Of a stretch of 16,209 nucleotides of DNA, positions 7,800 to 14,669 are shown piece after piece; the first letter of the stretch is position 1, and each line of letters starts with the position of its first letter. The position numbers were made by a program, and so were the translations under genes. The notes below the pieces were generated by a model, which did not search any database, had not been told where the DNA came from, and saw only the letters and a list, made by a program, of their open reading frames with translations. Location of the stretch: positions 1 to 16,209 of the forward strand of contig JABMRZ010000424.1 of the NCBI GenBank assembly GCA_013202315.1, read 5' to 3'. The DNA is from Candidatus Tariuqbacter arcticus (GTDB lineage Bacteria; Electryoneota; Tariuqbacteria; Tariuqbacterales; Tariuqbacteraceae).

Positions 7800-9791
7800 T
7801 CACTCCATTTCTCTACAACAATGCTTATATTTCTTGCCACTTCCGCATGGACAAGGTAAATTTCTCCCGCGGCCTTTTATCTTTTTAATTGGTTTGAACC
7901 GCCCTGCTGGTTCAGTTAAATCAAGTGTTTCGTAAGTTTCTGGCATCCCTTTAATACCAATTGTAATTTTATTGTCTTGCCTTTTTATCTCAGTTAAATA
8001 TGGACCATTATTATCTTTTGATATTTCAAAATCCAATCCTTGTTCACGTCGCCAATCATCATCGAAAATTTCCGAATAATTCCCATCCAACATTATCTGG
8101 TCAGGACTGTCCTGTTTATAATATAAAGAAAAATCAAGGCTCCCGTATTCTATATAATAACCAACATAGTCCAATTCATCATGAGATATCACGATACCAT
8201 AAATTTTACTTCTTTGTATGCAATAATCAATGAATTTATCCGGACTATTAAGCTTATTTACAAGTAACTGAAAATCAAAGACATTGAAAACTATGGGATA
8301 AGGGTCTTTATCATGCTTTTTTAGCAAGAGTGTTAAATCCGTTGCAAGCTGACCAAAAGATTTTGCGGTAATAACAAGTAATATTATGGAATCAAAAGCA
8401 TCACTTGGTATTATACACAAATGCTTGCCTCTTTCATCGACAAAACGAGCATTTTTTTCAGAAAGAATATAATCACGCGTGCGAATAGTTTGCTCATAAG
8501 CCTTCTGTATGGATACTTTAAAATCATTACGGATTTTATCAGTATTACCATAAGTGTAAAGCGGATCTCGAAGAGATTTTGCTTTTACCTCACATATTAT
8601 CAACTTCCGGTTATGCAGAATAATGAAATCTGTCTCATAATCTCTTACATTATCCCAACCATAAAACGCATTCTGATAAATTCCTTCTTCAGGGAATATT
8701 TTACACAAATTGTTCCGTGTTTCTGCCTCTGTAACTTTGTCGCGATTTTTGTAATACTTAATCTGAAGCTCACTTAAAATTACAATACTTTCAATAGCTG
8801 TATATAATCGTACAAAGAGATATGAAGGATTATACACCAGATAATTGTCAGGAGCTATTCTCTCAAAAATTTTTATTGCCAACTCGTTATAGTCAGTTGG
8901 ATGACGAAAGTTTTGGTTAATTTCACCACTATTAAATGCAAAGCAATTAAAATATGCATCTATTATTTCCTCCTTGTAGTCATAAAGAAATAAATTTTTT
9001 TTGATTATAAATGATCTGTAAAACATACGACTGTTTTCATTTAATAGTTTAATATCAATAGGATTATCTTTACCATATTGCTTTATTTCTGTTAAGGTCA
9101 TCTCACCTGACAATAGTTTTTGTCTGCATTCTTCATAAGGTCGTATAATGTCATGGAAATGTTTAATATATTCTACGTACTGCTTTCTAATTATATCAAC
9201 AATTTTGACCGATATTTTTAAACAATCTTCAATTGTAAATTTATATTTAGGTTTGAAAAAACTATCATTAAACGGAGAGAAATAATCCGACATCCGGTCC
9301 TTAAATTGTTCAGAATATCCTAATTCATCCTGAAGTAAAGCAATCAGAAAAGACAAATATCTTATTTGGTAATCTTCTATTTCATTTCTATCGAAACTGC
9401 CAGAAATGCTTGGTCTGTATGTCCACAAATCAGCATAGCTTGAATACAATTGGTTTGTTAAACTTATGATGCTCTCAACATCACTTTCCCACGATTGTTC
9501 TTTTAAATATTCTGCATCCAATTCACCGCCTCTTAATGACTGTTTGGCTATTAAACCATAAATATAAAGAAATTTTCTCGCAAAATCAGTAGGTAGTTCT
9601 TCTGCATATTTCTTTGACTGTACTGAATTTATCATTTTATGATTCAGGTTACTTACCAGTATTATAGGGTTAATAAGCTTCACCTTGGACTCGATTTCCT
9701 CTGCCAATTTGTAAATTTGTTCTTCGGTTTCCTTTTGATATTTGAGGAAATCTGCATAGTAACTGGAAACATTCTCAAAATCTTCAGTCAT
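7800..9791 (-). CDS. Putative nuclease with NERD/PD-(D/E)xK-like core and C-terminal SEC-C zinc motif
   Basis: A 663-residue protein, AT-rich in coding sequence compared with the neighbouring operon at 10253-14311. Residues 1-350 are mostly helical and match no family I recognise. Residues about 355-445 carry a restriction-like core: Glu in a helix (E355/E357), ETDFII with D388, then KLIICEVKAK with E401 and K403, the D...ExK pattern typical of NERD and related nucleases. Residues 644-659, LPCPCGSGKKYKHCC, are a SEC-C motif that should bind zinc. The protein is cytoplasmic, with no signal peptide or membrane segment. The ATG at 9791 has no clear Shine-Dalgarno. It is flanked on both sides by IS3 remnants, so it is probably a horizontally acquired accessory gene, possibly defensive. 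Nuclease activity is inferred from motifs; the SEC-C assignment is firm. Confidence 0.85.
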   Translation of the reverse strand: MTEDFENVSSYYADFLKYQKETEEQIYKLAEEIESKVKLINPIILVSNLNHKMINSVQSKKYAEELPTDFARKFLYIYGLIAKQSLRGGELDAEYLKEQSWESDVESIISLTNQLYSSYADLWTYRPSISGSFDRNEIEDYQIRYLSFLIALLQDELGYSEQFKDRMSDYFSPFNDSFFKPKYKFTIEDCLKISVKIVDIIRKQYVEYIKHFHDIIRPYEECRQKLLSGEMTLTEIKQYGKDNPIDIKLLNENSRMFYRSFIIKKNLFLYDYKEEIIDAYFNCFAFNSGEINQNFRHPTDYNELAIKIFERIAPDNYLVYNPSYLFVRLYTAIESIVILSELQIKYYKNRDKVTEAETRNNLCKIFPEEGIYQNAFYGWDNVRDYETDFIILHNRKLIICEVKAKSLRDPLYTYGNTDKIRNDFKVSIQKAYEQTIRTRDYILSEKNARFVDERGKHLCIIPSDAFDSIILLVITAKSFGQLATDLTLLLKKHDKDPYPIVFNVFDFQLLVNKLNSPDKFIDYCIQRSKIYGIVISHDELDYVGYYIEYGSLDFSLYYKQDSPDQIMLDGNYSEIFDDDWRREQGLDFEISKDNNGPYLTEIKRQDNKITIGIKGMPETYETLDLTEPAGRFKPIKKIKGRGRNLPCPCGSGKKYKHCCREME

Positions 9792-9858
9792 ATTTACTAC
9801 TTTACTTAATCGTATATCTGTGTTTGTAAATAAAGTTAGACACCGTTATTGCTTAAAA

Positions 9859-10083
9859 TTAGCCACCTGAAATATCTTTTTCAGATTTCGGTGAATTGAA
9901 CAAGACCACGTTTGTTAATTCTTGAGCTTTGGGGACTTTCCATTTGAATCTGTCCTGGTGTTCAAGAAAGGCTTTCAACAGGACTTCATTTCTCTTTCTG
10001 ATTACTTCCTCCGCTTTACCGTAGTGCACCATTTCCGATATGAGTAATACGATTCCGGTATGCTGGTGCACCTCGATCATATC
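9859..10083 (-). pseudogene. 3' fragment of an IS3-family transposase (OrfB)
   Basis: Seventy-odd codons read HQHTGIVLLISEMVHYGKAE, then EVIRKRNEVLLKAFLEHQDRF and VVLFNSPKSE. This matches the C-terminus of IS3-type integrase transposases (HSGIGLLTPADVHYGxAExVxxxRxxVLxxAxxxHPERF ... VWINPP). The catalytic DDE residues lie upstream and are missing; a stop codon precedes the frame at about 10096. It is preceded by the IS end-like block at 10116-10174, so an internally deleted IS copy is likely. Expression as a 73-residue protein is not expected to be functional. Confidence 0.72.
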
Positions 10084-10115
10084 GGGCGTGGTCTGTTAGG
10101 GTGAACCTCTTTTAT

Positions 10116-10174
10116 GGGTTGTCCAATTAAAACAACCCAAAAGTCCTATTCCACCCGGGGCAGGACACCCCCAT
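10116..10174 (-). mobile_element. IS3-family left-end remnant (copy C)
   Basis: On the minus strand it reads tgtcctgccccgggtggaat, a run of bases, then gggttgttttaattggacaaccc. It has the same layout as the termini of copies A (7710) and B (14652) but is more diverged and stops before OrfA. It has the same orientation as the transposase fragment just downstream of it on the minus strand. Confidence 0.6.
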
Positions 10175-10252
10175 GCTCTCAACAAAGCGCGGTTTTATTT
10201 ATCTGGTTTGATCGTCTTTCTGCGGATAATGTTGTTACTCCATATGATAATA

Positions 10253-12709
10253 CTATGGGCCTTTCTTGCAAAGATTAATGTTTGTTTTGCCGCAATCACA
10301 ACGGATAGATTCTGGAGTTTCTCGATCTGGTGACACTCGAAGGTAATCGCTGCAATCAGAGCAAGTAAATCCGCCAAGGAGGTCCCGAAACGCCCTTACT
10401 ACGGGTTCAAAGTCCTCCTTGCTCAAATTATCCCAGGAGTTGAAGTGTACGGCTGCGTTCACTTGCCACTGCTCGGCGTTTGAGGTATTAACCATGATTG
10501 CAAACTTGGACTCGCGAACGGCTATTTGATTGATTGTATCACTTTGGTTCCACGAATTCGCGGCCTCCTTTGCACGGGCATAGAGCTTTCGCAAGTGCTT
10601 GATCGCCGCGGGGAGAAGCTCTCCGAGCTGATATTGAGCATCACCACGTAACTCCACCGACGCGCGCAATCGTAGGCATAACTCCATTGACGTGTACTCA
10701 AGGTAGTGTCGGAGAAGCGAGGCAGCCTCACGCACGTCGTTTTCCTTCAAATGGTCTTCGATCTCTGTCCACACGTCCCGCTCATCCCATCGAATCGGCC
10801 CGTGGTCTATGCTCCAATTCCTGAACTGCACTGCAGACTTTCCCCCGATAAGTCCCTCTGTCCTCATGTGGCGCAACCAGGTCTGGTCATGAGTGGTCAT
10901 GATGAACTGTGTGTTCGGAAATTTCCTTTTCAGAAGGGTACACACCTCACGACGGTGACTCACGTCCACAGACATGAGAACATCATCGAGCACCGCAAAG
11001 GTAAACCTTTCGCCTTGGATGTGCCTCATTAGTGCGAGGTACAAGCATAAACCCATGCTGTCCTGGTGGCCCTCACTGTGATACGCGCCCGGTGGGAAGA
11101 AGCCGCGGCCGTAGAAGTCCACATCGAAGCCAAGTTTCCCCATTGACGGGATGAGCTGAGCCTTAAACTTGTCTTCATCGTTGCGGTTAACGAAGCCATA
11201 GAGTGACGCGAAGTCTTTCTCGACGGCTGCATAGATCCCTACGAGTACCGTGTCACTGGTAGTGGCATAGATGTCGAATACTTGTCGTGCCTTCTGAGCT
11301 CGCTCCTTAGCAGCCTTTTGTATCCGCATTTTGTCGCGCCAGACCTCAAGGCGCTCCTGAGCGACTGTGAGCCAATCCCGTGCTGCGTCCTGCTTTATAG
11401 GTTCTAGAAGATTGGTGATCATCTTCTCGAACTCGTCGATATTGTCGAAGACGGCCTTTGGTATGATTGGGACATTCGAGAGGAGAGTGATCGTGTCAGC
11501 TAGAGGTAAGGTTGTGGCTATCTTTTCAGCAGTAGACCTACAAGTGACGCTGTAGTCGCTGGCTCCCTGCATTGCTATGGGCGGTTTAGCAAGCGCAGCG
11601 TAACGAACCAAAGTGTCAATCACGATATGCACCTTTTGGAGGCCCACGATTAATGGAGCGATCTTTGATTCTGCTGCGGTGCGCTTGCGAGTTACCTCTT
11701 TCAAGTGATCAGTCTTTGCTTGAACGTGCTTTTTAAGTTCTGCAATATCCCATGGGATATCGCAGAATGGACACATTCCCGCCTCTATGAGTTCAATCCC
11801 AGTCGTATAGAAGCTCTCTCGTTTCACGCTTGCCGCAACAGCCGGATCACCAACAAGAATAGTGAGATCAGCAATGACTTCGTCAACAAGCGTTGCGGTG
11901 GAATCGCTGGTAATTTCTGCGAGTGCTTCACGGGCGGCTCGAATATCCGCGAGGGCTTGAGCCTTGGGAATGCGCTCGGGTTGCGCAGGCACTGGCGTCG
12001 CCATCCCGTCCTTTAGGGATGTTGTCTCAGTCAGGTCTGCAAGCACTGGGAGACCGAGAATCACTCGTTGGGCGTTTACGACGGCGAGCATTGTCTCATC
12101 GGTCAGTTCGGATATCTCCAGCGCACGCAGAAGGTTGTCGCGGGCCTGTGCAACCGCTGTATCAAGCGGGCGCAATTGCTTCTCGCAGTCGTTTGCGATC
12201 TTCTGCAAACCGACTCGGACTTTTTCCACTTGATCGAGATGTAGCAGCGCCTGGACCTCCTCAGCGCGCTTACCGGGTGTAGCAAGCACATACCGGATCA
12301 ATTCCCGGCGCGAGAGCACGATCTCAGGATGCGCCTTCACTCGTTGGAGCGCTTCGAGCACTTCGGGATCGCTCGGCGTCATGTGAACGTCTGCCGGAGT
12401 TTTAATGCTCCGTTCGATGATGACGTTCTTACCCAGGCTGGGGATTGTGACCTTGACCGTCACACATGCCTTGTCAGGGTCATTCCGTCTGTCCACGTGG
12501 GGCCCGTGCTGTTTCAAGGAGACCTCACCACTTCCCTCTCCAGAGAGACGGGACACGCTTCCGGTCAGGGCGAACTCCAGAGCATCAACCACGCCACTCT
12601 TTCCCGTGCCGTTGGGACCATAGATGGCGAAGTTCTTGCACCTGAAGTCCAGGGTCAGATCACGGATGCCGCGAAATTCCTTGATAGTGATGGACTCAAC
12701 CCGAAACAT
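10253..12709 (-). CDS. SMC/Rad50-like ABC ATPase with zinc hook
   Basis: An 818-residue cytoplasmic ATPase. Walker A is GPNGTGKS at 31-38, within an SMC/RecF-type N-terminus (ITIKEFRGIRDLTLDF). A CPFC motif at 313-316 lies between two helical arms (about 145-310 and 320-480), like the Rad50/SbcC zinc hook, although the arms are short. The C-terminal ATPase half has a signature-like SEGHQDSMGL (545-554), Walker B FAVLDDVLMSVD (571-582, LDD in place of LDE) and an H-loop TTHD (605-608). After about 100 further helical residues come C783/C786 and C804/C806, a probable zinc site. The start is fixed by GAGGAG 8 bases upstream of the ATG at 12709. It overlaps the small upstream gene by 55 bases and follows a PD-(D/E)xK-like nuclease gene, suggesting a DNA-sensing or DNA-processing complex as in Lamassu-type defence. 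The exact family is uncertain; the ATPase class is firm. Confidence 0.88.
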   Translation of the reverse strand: MFRVESITIKEFRGIRDLTLDFRCKNFAIYGPNGTGKSGVVDALEFALTGSVSRLSGEGSGEVSLKQHGPHVDRRNDPDKACVTVKVTIPSLGKNVIIERSIKTPADVHMTPSDPEVLEALQRVKAHPEIVLSRRELIRYVLATPGKRAEEVQALLHLDQVEKVRVGLQKIANDCEKQLRPLDTAVAQARDNLLRALEISELTDETMLAVVNAQRVILGLPVLADLTETTSLKDGMATPVPAQPERIPKAQALADIRAAREALAEITSDSTATLVDEVIADLTILVGDPAVAASVKRESFYTTGIELIEAGMCPFCDIPWDIAELKKHVQAKTDHLKEVTRKRTAAESKIAPLIVGLQKVHIVIDTLVRYAALAKPPIAMQGASDYSVTCRSTAEKIATTLPLADTITLLSNVPIIPKAVFDNIDEFEKMITNLLEPIKQDAARDWLTVAQERLEVWRDKMRIQKAAKERAQKARQVFDIYATTSDTVLVGIYAAVEKDFASLYGFVNRNDEDKFKAQLIPSMGKLGFDVDFYGRGFFPPGAYHSEGHQDSMGLCLYLALMRHIQGERFTFAVLDDVLMSVDVSHRREVCTLLKRKFPNTQFIMTTHDQTWLRHMRTEGLIGGKSAVQFRNWSIDHGPIRWDERDVWTEIEDHLKENDVREAASLLRHYLEYTSMELCLRLRASVELRGDAQYQLGELLPAAIKHLRKLYARAKEAANSWNQSDTINQIAVRESKFAIMVNTSNAEQWQVNAAVHFNSWDNLSKEDFEPVVRAFRDLLGGFTCSDCSDYLRVSPDRETPESIRCDCGKTNINLCKKGP

Positions 12710-12900
12710 GACATTGGCTCCTCAGGAAGGACGGCTTCTTTCAGTGCGCGCTCGGTGAACGTCTCATCTTCCAAGAGGGTCTTGCGAAACCGGGCAACCA
12801 ACTCGACTGACGCGCCGGCGCCCTCAAGGGCTTGAAGGAACTTCTCGAAGACCTGCGCGGGTACGTCAGGTATCCTCTTTATTGTGGGTGATATCGTCAT
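12655..12900 (-). CDS. Small helical protein between nuclease and ATPase genes
   Basis: An 81-residue frame from the ATG at 12900 (MTISPTIKRIPDVPAQVFEK, then helical, charged sequence such as ETFTERALKEAVLPEE). A TTG at 12984 would give 109 residues, but the purine-rich AAGGA abuts that codon, so the ATG is preferred; its own ribosome binding site is weak (AGAG 8 bases upstream). It matches no family I recognise. It sits 190 bases after the nuclease stop and runs 55 bases into the ATPase gene. By position it could be a small third subunit, comparable to the accessory member of nuclease-SMC defence operons, but its sequence gives no direct evidence of that. The segment downstream of the ATPase start may be only incidental reading. 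Confidence 0.55.
   Translation of the reverse strand: MTISPTIKRIPDVPAQVFEKFLQALEGAGASVELVARFRKTLLEDETFTERALKEAVLPEEPMSCFGLSPSLSRNFAASVI
12718..12723 (-). promoter_or_regulatory. Ribosome binding site of the SMC-like ATPase
   Basis: GAGGAG on the minus strand, 8 bases before the ATG at 12709 and inside the small upstream gene. It decides the ATPase start and shows the two frames truly overlap. Confidence 0.75.
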
Positions 12901-13090
12901 TGGTTCTGCTCTGGGTCTATTTGATTCTCCTATGCCGAACGACCCGGTTGAGATGTTGGCAAAGAAGCGCAGCAAATTTGCCAATCCTTCTTCAACCGTT
13001 TGTCGATGATTGAAAGAAAAGTATATTTACATACTCAGAAATATTTCTCAGCTCAAATGAGGTTGCGGGTGAGTTTCCTGAATTTTCAGC
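12901..13090. other. Spacer between nuclease and small gene, with 12-base palindrome
   Basis: This 190-base spacer contains the perfect palindrome agaaatatttct at 13037-13048 and, on the minus strand, TATACT at 13020-13025, which could serve as a -10 box; no matching -35 was found. An internal promoter with an operator for the small gene and ATPase is possible but unproven. No terminator is visible after the nuclease. Confidence 0.3.
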
Positions 13091-14311
13091 TTAACGAAGA
13101 ATGCACCCATGCTTCGTTTTGCCCGCGGTAAGGATCTCATCCAGGTCTTCTGTCCAAAGCATTTCGCGCCTTCCTTCCGCATTCCTGAAATTCATTCCGA
13201 GTGCATATCCAAAGCAGTAGCTGTTGTAGAGTGCGATGGCCCGTTGCTCCTCCCGAAGGGTACGGCAACGCAGAATGGCATAGTAGAGCATCATCTTGAC
13301 CGCGTTTCGCCCCGCCTCGGCTGGCGTCATTTCCTCCCACCCCTTCGGTACGGATTTCGAGTATATGACCTCGCCGATCTTCTCCATGTACCAGAAGGTC
13401 ATCTCGTAGGCGGCTTCGGTAAGCGTCTCCTTCGACCATCTCAAGGTAATACGCCACTCGTTGTTATCGATCTGCTTGATTTCGTCTTCCTTTCGCGGAG
13501 TCACACCTGGGTCAACGTGAAGCAGCCTGCCGTTCTCGGAGTCTTCGAACCGGAATGATCGAGACAGTTTCCAGTCGCTTGGCAGAACAGCAATGCGTAC
13601 AACCCCCCGGTCCCTCCCATATCCCACGTTGACTTTATCGGCGGAATAGTTGATACCGCTAACTTGGAGGCCGCGCTTTACACGAAGAGAATGTCGGTCG
13701 AGCTGTTCCCGCAAACGGCTTTCAGATTGAATATATGACTTGACCTCCGTCAGGCCGGCAACGGTAATAGTCGAAGCCCCGTCCGGTCTTTTCTCTTTAA
13801 TCAAGATGTGTTGATCGGCACCCTTGAGGAAACCCTTTCCACTTGCCTTTCGGATGGCCACCGAATCACCTACATAGAGCCGAGCGTTTGGCGGGAGCCT
13901 GCCCTCCTTTTGAAGCTTCTTCATCAGGTTCAAGCAAGGTTTCGCCGCAAGCAACTCTGTTACCGCGCCTTTGAAGGAGTTCACCATGTACGAGAAGATG
14001 AATGTAATGGTAGCAGCTGTGTCAGCGTCAGAGAGGCGGTTATCGACCAAATTGACCGGGATTTCACCACTATCCTCATAGGGGCCCTCGCGCAGGAATT
14101 TCTGGAAGAGCCTGCCACGTGGGTGTGACTCAATACTGCGAATGGAAACAGCAAGCGCTTGGCGAAAGATGGTCAGAGAATCGTACGCATTTTCAAAAAC
14201 CGCACTGTCTTGTAGCGCTGCTTTAAGCGCAGACTCGACATTTTTACCCAGAGCATGACCGAGAAGCTCGAAACCGACAGTCTCCGCAAGCGGCCTTGAA
14301 TCATTGATCAT
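13091..14311 (-). CDS. PD-(D/E)xK-like nuclease, first main gene of the SMC-like ATPase operon
   Basis: A 406-residue cytoplasmic protein. It matches no named family with certainty, but the centre has the layout of a restriction-like nuclease core: E119 in a helix (FKGAVTELLAAK), GADQHILI with D166 on a strand, and TEVKSYI with E189 and K191 as the ExK pair. The N-terminal 110 residues are helical; residues 200-400 form a mixed domain with aromatic-rich helices (EMTFWYMEKIGEVIY, MMLYYAILRCR). The ATG at 14311 has AGGAGG too far away (about 20 bases) for normal use; it may instead be reached by coupling with an overlapping short frame (14301-14384). Downstream come a small gene and a zinc-hook ATPase on the same strand, so this is probably the effector of a multi-gene system. 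The nuclease call rests on the motif pattern alone. Confidence 0.72.
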   Translation of the reverse strand: MINDSRPLAETVGFELLGHALGKNVESALKAALQDSAVFENAYDSLTIFRQALAVSIRSIESHPRGRLFQKFLREGPYEDSGEIPVNLVDNRLSDADTAATITFIFSYMVNSFKGAVTELLAAKPCLNLMKKLQKEGRLPPNARLYVGDSVAIRKASGKGFLKGADQHILIKEKRPDGASTITVAGLTEVKSYIQSESRLREQLDRHSLRVKRGLQVSGINYSADKVNVGYGRDRGVVRIAVLPSDWKLSRSFRFEDSENGRLLHVDPGVTPRKEDEIKQIDNNEWRITLRWSKETLTEAAYEMTFWYMEKIGEVIYSKSVPKGWEEMTPAEAGRNAVKMMLYYAILRCRTLREEQRAIALYNSYCFGYALGMNFRNAEGRREMLWTEDLDEILTAGKTKHGCILR

Positions 14312-14384
14312 ATTTGGCGGTATATCGCAGAACCTCCTTTCTGATCGATTCCATTAAAATCCTCACCTGTCGGTCGGTTACCAT
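14301..14384 (-). CDS. 27-codon upstream frame overlapping the nuclease start
   Basis: The frame encodes MVTDRQVRILMESIRKEV and nine further residues, ending TGA 11 bases inside the nuclease gene. AAGGAG at 14392-14397 lies 7 bases before its ATG, much better than the nuclease's own signal, and the AGGAGG near its end sits about 20 bases before the nuclease ATG. It could be a coupling leader peptide. The first eleven residues also resemble the start of IS21-type IstA (MVTDRQVRRLM), so it might instead be a scrap of transposase. Which is right cannot be settled from sequence alone. Confidence 0.4.
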   Translation of the reverse strand: MVTDRQVRILMESIRKEVLRYTAKYDQ

Positions 14385-14391
14385 TCAGATA

Positions 14392-14397
14392 CTCCTT
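14392..14397 (-). promoter_or_regulatory. Strong ribosome binding site of the short upstream frame
   Basis: AAGGAG on the minus strand, 7 bases before the ATG at 14384. A possible -10 box TATACT lies further upstream at 14413-14418, with no clear -35 partner. Confidence 0.5.
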
Positions 14398-14487
14398 GTT
14401 TATGTCCTGAATAGTATACCCGTACCGGTTAATTTTGCTCCGGGGATTTTAATCGTCGCTCATCAAATGCCAATCAAAACCCGCTCA

Positions 14488-14652
14488 GCCGGTCTTGCCG
14501 GAACCGCAAGGGAGAATAGGACTGTGTAACATAGATACTTTATCTTAAACGGAATAAGCTGCGATGCTTTTTCATCGATAACCTCATTTTTGGGTTGACT
14601 ACCTAATTTAAACAACCCAATTGTCCAATTCCACCAGGGGCGAGACAAAATG
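14488..14652 (-). mobile_element. IS3-family left-end remnant (copy B)
   Basis: This is a second copy of the block at 7544-7710. On the minus strand from 14652 it reads ttttgtctcgcccctggtgg, gggttg...caaccc, then an OrfA start (MKKHRS, frameshifted by a 2-base deletion relative to copy A), the same TAA stop, the same truncation after about 19 codons and the same joined type r palindrome. No OrfB remnant follows. It begins only 18 bases beyond the stop of the PIN-like gene. Confidence 0.75.
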
Positions 14653-14669
14653 GTACTTAAAGAAAATTT

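Noticed and set aside
12329..12835. 168-codon plus-strand frame
   Set aside because: It is antisense to the 5' end of the ATPase, including its Walker A region, and shows no protein family features; the minus-strand gene is clearly real.
13109..13558. 149-codon plus-strand frame
   Set aside because: It is a shadow antisense to the nuclease-like gene.
14301..14384. Calling the short frame an IS21 istA remnant outright
   Set aside because: Only about eleven residues match and no further istA sequence follows, so the similarity may be chance.
7544..14652. Integron attC-like cassette array
   Set aside because: The same-direction repeats after genes looked cassette-like, but they lack attC core sites and instead contain an IS3-type terminus and OrfA start; no integrase gene is present.
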